A DNA stretch of 64,000 nucleotides, from positions 1,302,001 to 1,366,000 of the forward strand of contig JACKOF010000001.1 in assembly GCA_024234435.1 (NCBI GenBank). Reading direction: 5' to 3'. Origin of the DNA: Pseudomonadales bacterium. Lineage in GTDB: Bacteria; Pseudomonadota; Gammaproteobacteria; Pseudomonadales; Porticoccaceae. The notes under the pieces are model-generated. The model was not told where the DNA came from, made no database searches, and was given only the letters and a program-made list of their open reading frames with translations. Shown here piece by piece: positions 1 to 7,901 of the stretch. Made by a program: the position numbers and the translations under genes. Positions within the stretch are counted from its first letter, which is position 1; each line of letters begins with the position of its first letter.

Positions 1-448
1 GTGGAATGTCAGCCAGCATGCTCTTCTGCCCTTTTTCTGCACGCGCCTGCCTCTTAATTACTTCCCAGTTCTGTTTGATATCTGTATCGGCATGCGGCTC
101 TCCTGCTTTTCGCTTACTATGCAATGAACCATCCGGAAAAACATGCGGGTGTCGCACAACCAGCTTTTCCACCAGGGTTGACACCACCTCGGAAAACTCA
201 AATAGCGATTGCTCTTCAGCTAACTGTGTATAGAAAACCACTTGAAATAACAGATCACCCAGCTCTTCTTTCAGGTGCGGGTAATCTTCTCGCTCAATAG
301 CGTCAACAACTTCGTAAACCTCTTCCAGCGTGTAGGGAACGATGGACTGAAAACTCTGCTTTAAATCCCAGGGGCAACCGGTTTGCGGATCACGGAGCCG
401 ATCCATCAGGTAGCGTAAGTCATCGAGGGTGTAATCTGTATTTTCCAC
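1..448 (-). CDS. mazG: MazG nucleoside triphosphate pyrophosphohydrolase (3' part outside window)
   Basis: Hydrolyses NTPs and dNTPs to monophosphates plus pyrophosphate, a cytosolic housecleaning enzyme that in E. coli also tempers ppGpp-linked stress. Reading from GTG at 448, the product begins VENTDYTLDDLRYLMDRLRD, followed by GCPWD and then the metal-binding helices EEVYEVVDAI and EELGDLLFQVVFY, typical of the MazG N-terminal domain. An AGGGAT element lies just upstream of the GTG. About 149 codons are visible; the C-terminal MazG domain lies beyond base 1. The gene follows relA on the same strand, the standard relA-mazG pair of Gammaproteobacteria. Identification is from motif and synteny and is secure; only completeness is unknown. 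Confidence 0.93.
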   Translation of the reverse strand, partial: MENTDYTLDDLRYLMDRLRDPQTGCPWDLKQSFQSIVPYTLEEVYEVVDAIEREDYPHLKEELGDLLFQVVFYTQLAEEQSLFEFSEVVSTLVEKLVVRHPHVFPDGSLHSKRKAGEPHADTDIKQNWEVIKRQARAEKGQKSMLADIP

Positions 449-486
449 GGGTATCCCTGTTGATTGCTTACATCTCAAATGCAAAT

Positions 487-2736
487 CTAAAACTGTTCTG
501 CACGATGAACCGAATAAACATTAGGAATCTGTTGCAACCGGGTCAGCGCCGCACTCAGAGACTCGAGATCAGGCACTTCGACCGTAACTGCCATCAAAAC
601 ATAATTTCCTTTTTCGTCTTCACTGCTTTTCGAATCCATTGCCAGCACATTGAGATCAGATTTATCAAGCACAGTGGTGACATCTTTAAGCAGGCTTCTG
701 CGATCATAAGCTTCCAGAATCAGCTTCACCGAATAAACCTGTGAAGGCTCTCCACCCCAGCTGACTTCCATAACCCGCGCCGGGTCATTTTTCTGCAGCC
801 TCAACAAATTGCCACAATCACTGCGGTGGATACTCACACCACGGCCATGAGTGACGTAACCGCCTATTGGCTCACCAGGGATTGGTTGGCAGCAACCGGC
901 AATACGTGTAGCCAGGTTACCAACACCGTATATATACACATCTGATTCATCAAAACGCTTTGCGGAACTGTGCCGTTTGGGATAATCAAGTTTATGAACA
1001 ATACCCAATTGGGACTGAGCGGCATTCAATACCTGCTCGATACCAATATCACCAGCGCCAATCGCCGTATATAGCCCCTCGGCATGGTGCTTGTTAAACT
1101 TTTCTGCCAGCAGGTCAAGATCAAGCTTGGCCAGATTGAGACGACGCAGCTCCTTCTCAAATAACTGACGACCAGCCTGGCAATTTTTTTCAAAGTCCTG
1201 CTTTCGAAACCATTGCTGTACTTTTGAACGAGCACCGCTGGTTTTAAGGTACCCCAGGGCATGGGACAACCAATCCCGACTGGGCCGCTCTTCCTTCCCT
1301 GCCAAAATCTCTACCTGATCGGCCAGGTTTAGCGGGGTATTAAGAGGCACTATGCGACCATTAACCTTGGCGCCCCTGCAACGATGCCCGATAGAGGTAT
1401 GAACCCGGTAGGCAAAATCCAGCGGCGTTGCATCGGCAGGCAAATCCACCACGTGCCCCTGGGGGGTAAAGGTATAGATGCGATCAATCTTGATCTCGGG
1501 GTGGTCAGCAGAGGAAGGCAACACTGCTTCCGAGTCACTTTCCAGTTCTTCCTGCCATTCCAGCACTTGCCTCATCCAGCCTATTTTTGCCTCATAACTT
1601 TCGGCTGCTGACTGGCTGTCACTGCCTTTGTAAGCCCAGTGAGCACAGACACCAAACTCTGCCTCCTGATGCATATCGAACGTGCGTATCTGAATTTCCA
1701 GAATTTTCTGGTCTGGCCCCACCACCGCAGTGTGGAGAGATCGATAGCCATTTTCTTTTGGCTGGGCGATATAATCATCGAACTCTTCGGGAATTGCCTG
1801 CCAACGGCTATGTACGTCGCCAAGCACTGCGTAACAATCACGAATAGTGGGCAGTAAAATACGAACAGCGCGAATATCGTAGACTTGGGAAAAATGGAGC
1901 CCTTTCAGATACATTTTTCGCCAGATACTGTAAATATGCTTTACCCGGCCTACAACCTCTCCTCTTATTCCCAGCTCTTCCAGTCGCTGACGAAGTTGCT
2001 GGATGACCTCTTCAATATACTGCTGCCGGTCGAGGCGGCGTTCGTCGAGTAATTTTGCAATGTGAGTATACTGGTCTGACTGAAGGTATCTGAATGCAAG
2101 GTCTTCCAGCTCCCACTTTAAATGACCGACACCGAGCCGGTGTGCGAGCGGCGCGTAAACATCAAAAACTTCCCGCGCGACTCTTAAGCGTTTTTCTTCC
2201 GGTGCATTTTTAACCGAGCGAATTGCACAGGTCCGTTCGGCAAGTTTGATCAGGGCAACGCGAACGTCATCAATGATCGCGACCATCATTTGTCTCAGCT
2301 TGGCCGCCTGACGACCTGCAGCCTCTCCAAACACATCGCTGCCACTGTCGTTGCGCCGCATGCTGATCACAGCCATCTGCAACACTTTGCCAATCAGTGT
2401 GGCCACTCCTTCGCCAAATTCCTTGCGAACAGACGCTATCGACAACCGTTCTTCCCTGACAGCCCGATAGAGAATTGCTGACACCAAGCCATCTTGATCA
2501 AGGTGGAAATCGGCCAGAATTTCAGCCATTTCCAGGCCGGTATGAAAGCTTTGCCGCAATGCGGGATGATGTCCTTTATCGGCGTCCGCCACGCGCTGGG
2601 CCACTTCACAGGCTCGCAGAATTTCTTCTTTATGGGACCGAGCAAGAACCGCCGTACTCAGTAACTGGTCGACCCACTCCGATAAATCAATTTCTCCACT
2701 GCCATGCAGAGGCGATAATGCTCTGACCTGTACCAT
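487..2736 (-). CDS. relA: RelA, ribosome-associated (p)ppGpp synthetase
   Basis: Transfers pyrophosphate from ATP to GTP or GDP when uncharged tRNA enters the ribosome, starting the stringent response. The 749-aa length matches RelA (744 in E. coli). The N-terminal hydrolase-like domain lacks the HD pair: the expected HD position reads ILYRAVREE, so the enzyme should be synthesis-only. The synthetase domain has YDIRAVRI and the RelA-type acidic motif EFDDY, then GYRSLHT and EIQIRT. A TGS domain (RIYTFTPQGHVVDLP) and a C-terminal ACT domain follow. I prefer the ATG at 2736 (MVQVRALSP resembles E. coli MVAVR) over a TTG five codons upstream at 2751. It lies between cysM and mazG; the rlmD gene often found between cysM and relA is absent. 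Confidence 0.96.
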   Translation of the reverse strand: MVQVRALSPLHGSGEIDLSEWVDQLLSTAVLARSHKEEILRACEVAQRVADADKGHHPALRQSFHTGLEMAEILADFHLDQDGLVSAILYRAVREERLSIASVRKEFGEGVATLIGKVLQMAVISMRRNDSGSDVFGEAAGRQAAKLRQMMVAIIDDVRVALIKLAERTCAIRSVKNAPEEKRLRVAREVFDVYAPLAHRLGVGHLKWELEDLAFRYLQSDQYTHIAKLLDERRLDRQQYIEEVIQQLRQRLEELGIRGEVVGRVKHIYSIWRKMYLKGLHFSQVYDIRAVRILLPTIRDCYAVLGDVHSRWQAIPEEFDDYIAQPKENGYRSLHTAVVGPDQKILEIQIRTFDMHQEAEFGVCAHWAYKGSDSQSAAESYEAKIGWMRQVLEWQEELESDSEAVLPSSADHPEIKIDRIYTFTPQGHVVDLPADATPLDFAYRVHTSIGHRCRGAKVNGRIVPLNTPLNLADQVEILAGKEERPSRDWLSHALGYLKTSGARSKVQQWFRKQDFEKNCQAGRQLFEKELRRLNLAKLDLDLLAEKFNKHHAEGLYTAIGAGDIGIEQVLNAAQSQLGIVHKLDYPKRHSSAKRFDESDVYIYGVGNLATRIAGCCQPIPGEPIGGYVTHGRGVSIHRSDCGNLLRLQKNDPARVMEVSWGGEPSQVYSVKLILEAYDRRSLLKDVTTVLDKSDLNVLAMDSKSSEDEKGNYVLMAVTVEVPDLESLSAALTRLQQIPNVYSVHRAEQF

Positions 2737-2798
2737 AACCCGTTTTTTCAAATTCCCATTAAATCAATCCGTTACCATCGCACTACCCTCGTCTCTAC

Positions 2799-3689
2799 TC
2801 AACCTCTGTAAATACCCGACGATAAATAGCGATCACCCCGGTCGCAAACTATTGCCACAATGACAGCATTTTCCAGCTGATGGGATATCCTGAGTGCACC
2901 GGCCACCGCACCACCGGACGACACGCCACAAAAAATACCTTCCTGACGGGCCAGGGCACGCATGGTGGTTTCAGCCTCCTGCTGCCCCATGTCAATAATC
3001 CGGTCCACCCGCTCATGAGTGTAGATACCGGGCAAATACTCTTTTGGCCAACGACGAATGCCGGGAATACTGGCACCATCATCCGGTTGCAAGCCAATCA
3101 CTTCTATTTCCGGGTTCATCTCCTTGAGATAACGTGAGACCCCCATGATAGTGCCCGTAGTACCCATAGAAGAGATAAAATGAGTGATTTCTCCTTGCGT
3201 CTGTCGCCAGATCTCGGGACCTGTTCCCTCATAGTGCGCTATCGGATTATCTGCATTGCCAAACTGATCGAGCACGAAGCCCTCACCCTCAGCCTCCATT
3301 TTCTTGGCCAGATCACGAGCGCCCTCCATGCTTTCCTCTTTGCTGACCAGAATTAATTCGGCACCGTAAGCAGCCATTGCTGCTTTACGCTCTTCCGTGC
3401 TGTTCTCGGGCATAATCAGCACCATGCGATACCCCTTTATCGCGGCAGCCATCGCCAGCGCAATACCTGTATTACCGCTGGTGGCTTCAATAAGTGTATC
3501 ACCCGGCCTGATGTCGCCACGCGCTTCCGCTCGCTGAATCATGCTCATGGCTGGTCTATCTTTGACAGAACCCGCCGGATTTTCGCCTTCTAGCTTGACC
3601 AGAATCGTATTACTTGTTTTGCCAGGCAGACGCTGCAAACGCACCAGGGGGGTATTGCCAACACAGTCTTCAATGGTAGGGTAATGCAT
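2799..3689 (-). CDS. cysM: Cysteine synthase B
   Basis: PLP enzyme that makes cysteine from O-acetylserine and sulfide, or S-sulfocysteine from thiosulfate. The 296-aa protein starts MHYPTIEDCVGNTPLVRLQR and has the PLP lysine in GSVKDR (K43), the phosphate-binding loop EATSGNTG, the SSMGTTGT glycine loop and the C-terminal VSSGGAVAGALR. The reading frame is open upstream to 3860, but those 57 codons do not resemble the family, and homology fixes the start at the ATG at 3689. CDRGDRYLSSG near the end is the CysM rather than CysK form. It is followed by relA; about 200 non-coding bases separate it from acpS and probably carry its own promoter. Confidence 0.95.
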   Translation of the reverse strand: MHYPTIEDCVGNTPLVRLQRLPGKTSNTILVKLEGENPAGSVKDRPAMSMIQRAEARGDIRPGDTLIEATSGNTGIALAMAAAIKGYRMVLIMPENSTEERKAAMAAYGAELILVSKEESMEGARDLAKKMEAEGEGFVLDQFGNADNPIAHYEGTGPEIWRQTQGEITHFISSMGTTGTIMGVSRYLKEMNPEIEVIGLQPDDGASIPGIRRWPKEYLPGIYTHERVDRIIDMGQQEAETTMRALARQEGIFCGVSSGGAVAGALRISHQLENAVIVAIVCDRGDRYLSSGIYRG

Positions 3690-3895
3690 AAGTCTCTCTA
3701 TCAAATGATTTGCTGACAAACCGCAGAAACCAGAATGGTCATTTCTGCCAACCGCGCCGCCAACATTACCGGTTCTAAATACAGCGTTGCGTGTTGAAGG
3801 CTCTGCGCACACAAGCCCGCATTGTACCCAGTTCTGTGTCCTGCTGAAATTCCTGTGCACGCCGGTCTTTTCTGAATCAATAAAGGGTAAGTGCG

Positions 3896-4267
3896 CTAAC
3901 TTAGTACGACAAAGGCTACCACATAGTCTTTTTCGTCAGACAGACTGATTAACGCCTGTGAGCCGCCGAGATCGCTCAATCGTCTGGCGGCTGCACCCGA
4001 AAGATTTAACAATGGAGCTCCATTCCCGTTATTGGTGATCTCCATATCCTGCCAGGAGACTTTTCCTATTCCGGTACCAAGTGCCTTGCTGGCCGCTTCT
4101 TTGGCAGCAAAGCGTTTTGCAAGGTAAGCAGCCTGCTGTTTTTTCCGATCAAATATTGCCAACTCACTGCCACAAAGTACCCGCTCGGCAAAAGCCCTTC
4201 CCTGTCGCTCAAGCACGGAGATAATACGGGCAACCTGGACGATATCGGTTCCTATTCCTACGATCAT
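3896..4267 (-). CDS. acpS: Holo-[acyl-carrier-protein] synthase
   Basis: Transfers 4'-phosphopantetheine from CoA to the serine of acyl carrier protein, activating it for fatty acid synthesis. The 123-aa length is normal. The N-terminal IVGIGTDIVQVARI carries the Mg-binding aspartate, and RFAAKEAASKALGTGIG carries the second acidic residue and the CoA-contacting lysines. The ATG overlaps the recO stop by four bases, so the two are translationally coupled. In many relatives pdxJ sits between recO and acpS; here it is missing from the slot. Confidence 0.96.
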   Translation of the reverse strand: MIVGIGTDIVQVARIISVLERQGRAFAERVLCGSELAIFDRKKQQAAYLAKRFAAKEAASKALGTGIGKVSWQDMEITNNGNGAPLLNLSGAAARRLSDLGGSQALISLSDEKDYVVAFVVLS

Positions 4268-5001
4268 TGCTTTCCCCCTAATGCCTGAAACAATTTTCGA
4301 CTTTGCAACGGTCTGTCGCCAAGATGTGGCTTGAGTGCAAGCCGCAGCAATCGTTTGGCATCACTGAGCACTTCCGGCTCCATCAGTTCATTACCGGCTA
4401 TTGATAAGAGACTGCGACCACTGAACAATTCCATCTGTCGTTGCAAACTCCCTGGTTGCACCGCAGAGAATACCTGCTCGACACCACCCAATATTGCATC
4501 ATACCGATAAGATGCATTGGCATGCACGGGTTCACCACTGACCACATCCACATCCACTACCAACTCATAACCGATTTCGTTGAGCAGGCGCATTTCGAAT
4601 TGCCGCAACAATATTTCGAGATTTTCTTCAGAGGCCAACTGCTGGATCGACTCTCGGTAGTGATCAAACAGTCCTTCGTGAGGGTCATGTTCAGCAAGAA
4701 GACGAATCATCAATTCGTTAAGGTAGAAGCCGCTATAAAGGGTTTTACCCCGGAAAAAAGGGGTGGCAGCGACACTCTCTGCGGCCATCAAATTTTTGAG
4801 TTCACTTTGACCACTCCAGCTAAGCTGCAGTAAGGTAAAAGGCATCAGGTTAAGCGAACGTTTGCGCGCTGAACCGCCACGAGAGCCTCTGGCAACTACT
4901 CTGAAGCGACCATAATGTCGTGTGAATATATCCACCAACCGGCTGGTTTCCCGATAGGGTCGACTGTGCAGCACGAAAGCCTCTTCACACTCAACCCTCA
5001 T
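4264..5001 (-). CDS. recO: DNA repair protein RecO
   Basis: Recombination mediator that works with RecR to load RecA on SSB-coated gaps and anneals complementary strands. The 245-aa protein begins with the OB-fold signature EAFVLHSRPYRETSRLVDIFTR and continues with GRFRVVARGSR, both characteristic of RecO, then a helical C-terminal domain (YELMIRL-like helices, LLRLALKPHLGDRPLQSRKLF). It sits between era and acpS, with a short gap after era and a 4-bp overlap with acpS, in the conserved rnc-era-recO cluster. The ATG at 4999-5001 gives the expected family N-terminus. Confidence 0.93.
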   Translation of the reverse strand: MRVECEEAFVLHSRPYRETSRLVDIFTRHYGRFRVVARGSRGGSARKRSLNLMPFTLLQLSWSGQSELKNLMAAESVAATPFFRGKTLYSGFYLNELMIRLLAEHDPHEGLFDHYRESIQQLASEENLEILLRQFEMRLLNEIGYELVVDVDVVSGEPVHANASYRYDAILGGVEQVFSAVQPGSLQRQMELFSGRSLLSIAGNELMEPEVLSDAKRLLRLALKPHLGDRPLQSRKLFQALGGKQ

Positions 5002-5040
5002 CCTGATCCACCATCATCGCTATCTAACGACTCTGCACTC

Positions 5041-5943
5041 TCAATCCAGATACCCCAGGCTGCGCAGCGCTCTCTCATCGTCGGACCAGCCGCTGCGAAC
5101 CTTCACCCAGAGATTCAGCATAACCTTGCAGTCAAACAGCTTTTGCATATCCATGCGAGCCTGTTGACCAATCATTTTTATACGGCTGCCTTTATCGCCA
5201 ATGATTATCTTTTTCTGTCCATCCCGCTCAACCAGAATCAGCGCACTGATATGGCAGATTTCACCTTTATAGGTAAACTCTTCAATTTCAACATTCACCT
5301 GATAAGGCAACTCTGCACCCAACTGGCGAGTGATTTTTTCACGCACTATTTCCGCAGCCAAAAACCGTTCGGTGCGGTCCGTAATCTGATCTTCCGGAAA
5401 AAAGTGCACACTTTCCGGAATATGTTTGCGTATCGCAGCTTCCAGCTCCCGGAGGTTAACCCCCTGCAACGCCGAAACCGGCATAATTTCAGCATTTGGC
5501 AAACGCTCCGCGAGCGCTTTCAAGTGGGGGAGCAGTAATGCCTTATCCTCAACACGGTCCAGCTTATTGACCGCAACAATCACCGGGGAGCTGACTTTTT
5601 TCAGCTCTTCGGCAACTTTGTCATCAGCGTCATTCCAGGATGTCCGGTCCACCACAAATACGACAACATCGACATCGCGAATGGCGCTCTCCGCAGCCCT
5701 GTTCATGTACCGGTTAATAGCTTTTTGCTGATTGCTGTGCAAGCCGGGGGTATCAACAAATATCAATTGGTAATCACCCTCCGTTTTAATCCCCAGCATG
5801 TTGTGCCGTGTGGTTTGTGGCTTGCGCGAGGTGATGCTGAGTTTTTGCCCTAGCAGATGATTTAGCAGTGTTGATTTGCCAACATTGGGACGCCCAACAA
5901 TCGCTACGTAACCGCAATGGGTCGTCGATTCCTGTTTAACCAT
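5041..5943 (-). CDS. era: GTPase Era
   Basis: Essential GTPase that binds the 3' end of 16S rRNA and helps mature the 30S subunit. G1 is GRPNVGKS (residues 17-24), G3 is DTPG, G4 is NKLD, and the C-terminal KH domain ends with VRSGWSDDERALRSLGY. Length is 300 aa, as usual (301 in E. coli). I take the ATG at 5943 rather than the TTG one codon upstream. The start overlaps the end of rnc by 8 bases, so the pair is probably coupled. Cytosolic and peripherally membrane-associated in known homologues. Confidence 0.97.
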   Translation of the reverse strand: MVKQESTTHCGYVAIVGRPNVGKSTLLNHLLGQKLSITSRKPQTTRHNMLGIKTEGDYQLIFVDTPGLHSNQQKAINRYMNRAAESAIRDVDVVVFVVDRTSWNDADDKVAEELKKVSSPVIVAVNKLDRVEDKALLLPHLKALAERLPNAEIMPVSALQGVNLRELEAAIRKHIPESVHFFPEDQITDRTERFLAAEIVREKITRQLGAELPYQVNVEIEEFTYKGEICHISALILVERDGQKKIIIGDKGSRIKMIGQQARMDMQKLFDCKVMLNLWVKVRSGWSDDERALRSLGYLD

Positions 5944-6625
5944 CAATAATGTTACCTTGCAGTATTTTCAGAGCTTTCTCGGCAGCGAGCTTTTCAGCTT
6001 CTTTGCGGCTGCTTCCCTTACCCGTAACAGGGCGATCCAGGCCATCAGCCTCACATTGCACGGAGAAGTGCTGACAATGTTGTTCTCCACTCACAGCAAC
6101 CACCGAATACTGTGGTAGTGGGCGGCTTCGGCCCTGCAAAAATTCCTGCAGGCGTGTTTTGGCATCTTTTTGATCCGCAGAAGCAGAAACCTTGTTAAGT
6201 CGGGATGCAAACCAGCGAAGCACACACTTTTTACATTCCGCCATACCGCTATCCAGATATATTGCACCGATAATAGCCTCAACCGCATCAGCGAGGATGG
6301 AATCACGACGATGACCACCACTTTTCATTTCACCCGATCCCAACAGCAGGTGTTCTCCAAGATTCAGCTCCCGGGCAATTTCGGCTAGCGTTTTCCCTTT
6401 TACGAGGGTTGCCCGCTGGCGGCTCAGATCACCTTCATCAACCGCTGTCAGCTGCTGGTAAAGCGCTTCACCCATGATGAAATTAAGGGCCGCGTCCCCA
6501 AGAAACTCCAGGCGCTCATTATTTCGGGCACCGCAGCTGCGATGCGTGAGCGCCAGTTCCAGCAGAGCCACTGTTTTAAATTCATAACCCAGTTGCACCT
6601 GAAGTCGTTGTCGGCTGTCTATCAC
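5936..6625 (-). CDS. rnc: Ribonuclease III
   Basis: Double-strand-specific endoribonuclease that processes 30S pre-rRNA and many mRNAs. The catalytic signature ERLEFLGDAAL is at residues 37-47, the second acidic cluster is in DSILADAVEAIIGAIYLD, and the C-terminal dsRNA-binding domain spans roughly residues 155-225 (TRLQEFLQG, then GKGSSRKEAEKLAAEKAL). The start is GTG at 6625, which overlaps the stop of the upstream DUF4845 gene as GTGA. At 229 aa it is the normal size. Confidence 0.96.
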   Translation of the reverse strand: MIDSRQRLQVQLGYEFKTVALLELALTHRSCGARNNERLEFLGDAALNFIMGEALYQQLTAVDEGDLSRQRATLVKGKTLAEIARELNLGEHLLLGSGEMKSGGHRRDSILADAVEAIIGAIYLDSGMAECKKCVLRWFASRLNKVSASADQKDAKTRLQEFLQGRSRPLPQYSVVAVSGEQHCQHFSVQCEADGLDRPVTGKGSSRKEAEKLAAEKALKILQGNIIDG

Positions 6626-7008
6626 TGTTTTTCGGAACTATCGTATTCATTGGTAAAGACAGCGACAAAATCAAGATTACCCATGAAATTGACGCGCTTT
6701 TCGTAATTGAGACTGACCAGAATACGCTTCTTCTCCCGAGTAATAACCATATCCTTAACGCTTACATCACGAATATTGTTAACAGTGAATGTATTACTCA
6801 TGCGGCGTCGAATATCAGCGTTGGTCATTTCGGCTACATTCTCATTGGCCAGAGAATGAATCGCTGCCCGCACAAAATAGTTATCAAGGTAGAGCGGCCC
6901 CAGCTTGAATCCGGCCGTCAATAGCACACCCAGCACAGCTAATACCACCAGCCAGCTTATCGTGGTTAGTCCCTGTTGTTTTCCTGCAAGTCTTCCTCGT
7001 GCCAACAT
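6622..7008 (-). CDS. DUF4845 single-pass membrane protein
   Basis: A 128-aa protein of the DUF4845 family, which is regularly encoded between lepB and rnc in Pseudomonas-type genomes. It has a basic N-terminus (LARGRLAGKQQG), one hydrophobic segment at about residues 17-37 (TTISWLVVLAVLGVLLTAGF), then a periplasmic domain of about 90 residues (LGPLYLDNYFVRAAI, VSVKDMVITREKKRILVSLNYEKR). The shape resembles a pilin-like anchor. A strong AGGGGG ribosome-binding site precedes the ATG. No function is established; its constant place next to signal peptidase suggests an envelope role, which is inference. Confidence 0.85.
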   Translation of the reverse strand: MLARGRLAGKQQGLTTISWLVVLAVLGVLLTAGFKLGPLYLDNYFVRAAIHSLANENVAEMTNADIRRRMSNTFTVNNIRDVSVKDMVITREKKRILVSLNYEKRVNFMGNLDFVAVFTNEYDSSEKQ

Positions 7009-7073
7009 ATCGGTCCCCCTTGCTTATGTTCCAAAATGGTTTATCAGCGAACACCCTAAACGATCAATCATGC

Positions 7074-7826
7074 TTAACGAATTGTGCCAACCCCCTGAAA
7101 ACTCGGCAAGCTGAAGAACTTATCCCAGTGCATCCAGGTGACAACAGCCTTGCCAACGATATTCTCTTCGGGAACAGGCCCCCAGACACGGCTATCACTG
7201 CTATTATCCCGGTTATCTCCCATCATGAAATAATGACCCTGCGGCACCACAGTAGAATAGTTCTGTCCATAGCGGCTGGCAAAGCGTTGCTTGCGTATCA
7301 AATGGCCCTCTTCTCCCAACGCTTCCTCTGCCAGCAAATAACGCGGGTCCTCACCTTCTGAATTGACGGCTGTCTGCGTTATCTTCTTGCCATTAATATA
7401 AAGCTGGTTGTTGACCACATGAATTTCATCACCCGGCAAGCCAATCACCCGTTTAATGAAATACCGGTCGTCATTTGGCGGGAAAAACACCATAACATCA
7501 CCGCGCCGGGGATCATCCACTGCGATCACTTTTGTACCAGTAACAGGCAGACGCAGGCCATAGGCATATTTATTCACCAGTATAAAGTCGCCTACTTTCA
7601 GCGTTGGCACCATGGATGAGGATGGTATCTGAAAAGGCTCAAACAGGAACGAGCGCAATACCAGCACTACCAACAGTACCGGAAAAAAAGATCCTGAATA
7701 TTCTACCCAGCCAGATCTCGGCTCATTTTCGCCGCGGCGAGAGGCAAGAAAAATTTTGTCCAGGGCCCAGACAAAACCACTGACAGCAGTCAGAATCACC
7801 AAAATGAGGGGGAAATTAATATCCAT
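7074..7826 (-). CDS. lepB: Signal peptidase I
   Basis: Membrane-bound serine/lysine protease that removes signal peptides from Sec and Tat substrates. Two N-terminal membrane segments (residues about 4-22 and 46-62) precede the catalytic box IPSSSMVPTL (Ser71) and the general-base lysine in RYFIKRVIGLPGDE (K125). The conserved box MGDNRDNSSDSRVWG follows. The length of 250 aa is shorter than E. coli LepB (324) because the periplasmic insert is reduced. It lies between lepA and the DUF4845 gene, the usual lepA-lepB-rnc order. Confidence 0.96.
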   Translation of the reverse strand: MDINFPLILVILTAVSGFVWALDKIFLASRRGENEPRSGWVEYSGSFFPVLLVVLVLRSFLFEPFQIPSSSMVPTLKVGDFILVNKYAYGLRLPVTGTKVIAVDDPRRGDVMVFFPPNDDRYFIKRVIGLPGDEIHVVNNQLYINGKKITQTAVNSEGEDPRYLLAEEALGEEGHLIRKQRFASRYGQNYSTVVPQGHYFMMGDNRDNSSDSRVWGPVPEENIVGKAVVTWMHWDKFFSLPSFQGVGTIR

Positions 7827-7901
7827 AATCTGTCTTATTCTCTTCCAACTATCACAATAAACGGTTGCGCGGGTTTCTCGCTCATCGAACAGAATACGTC
7901 A

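Noticed and set aside
4915..5538. Long plus-strand frame across era/recO
   Set aside because: It is antisense to era and recO, which have clear family motifs; the codons look like a shadow of the minus-strand genes.
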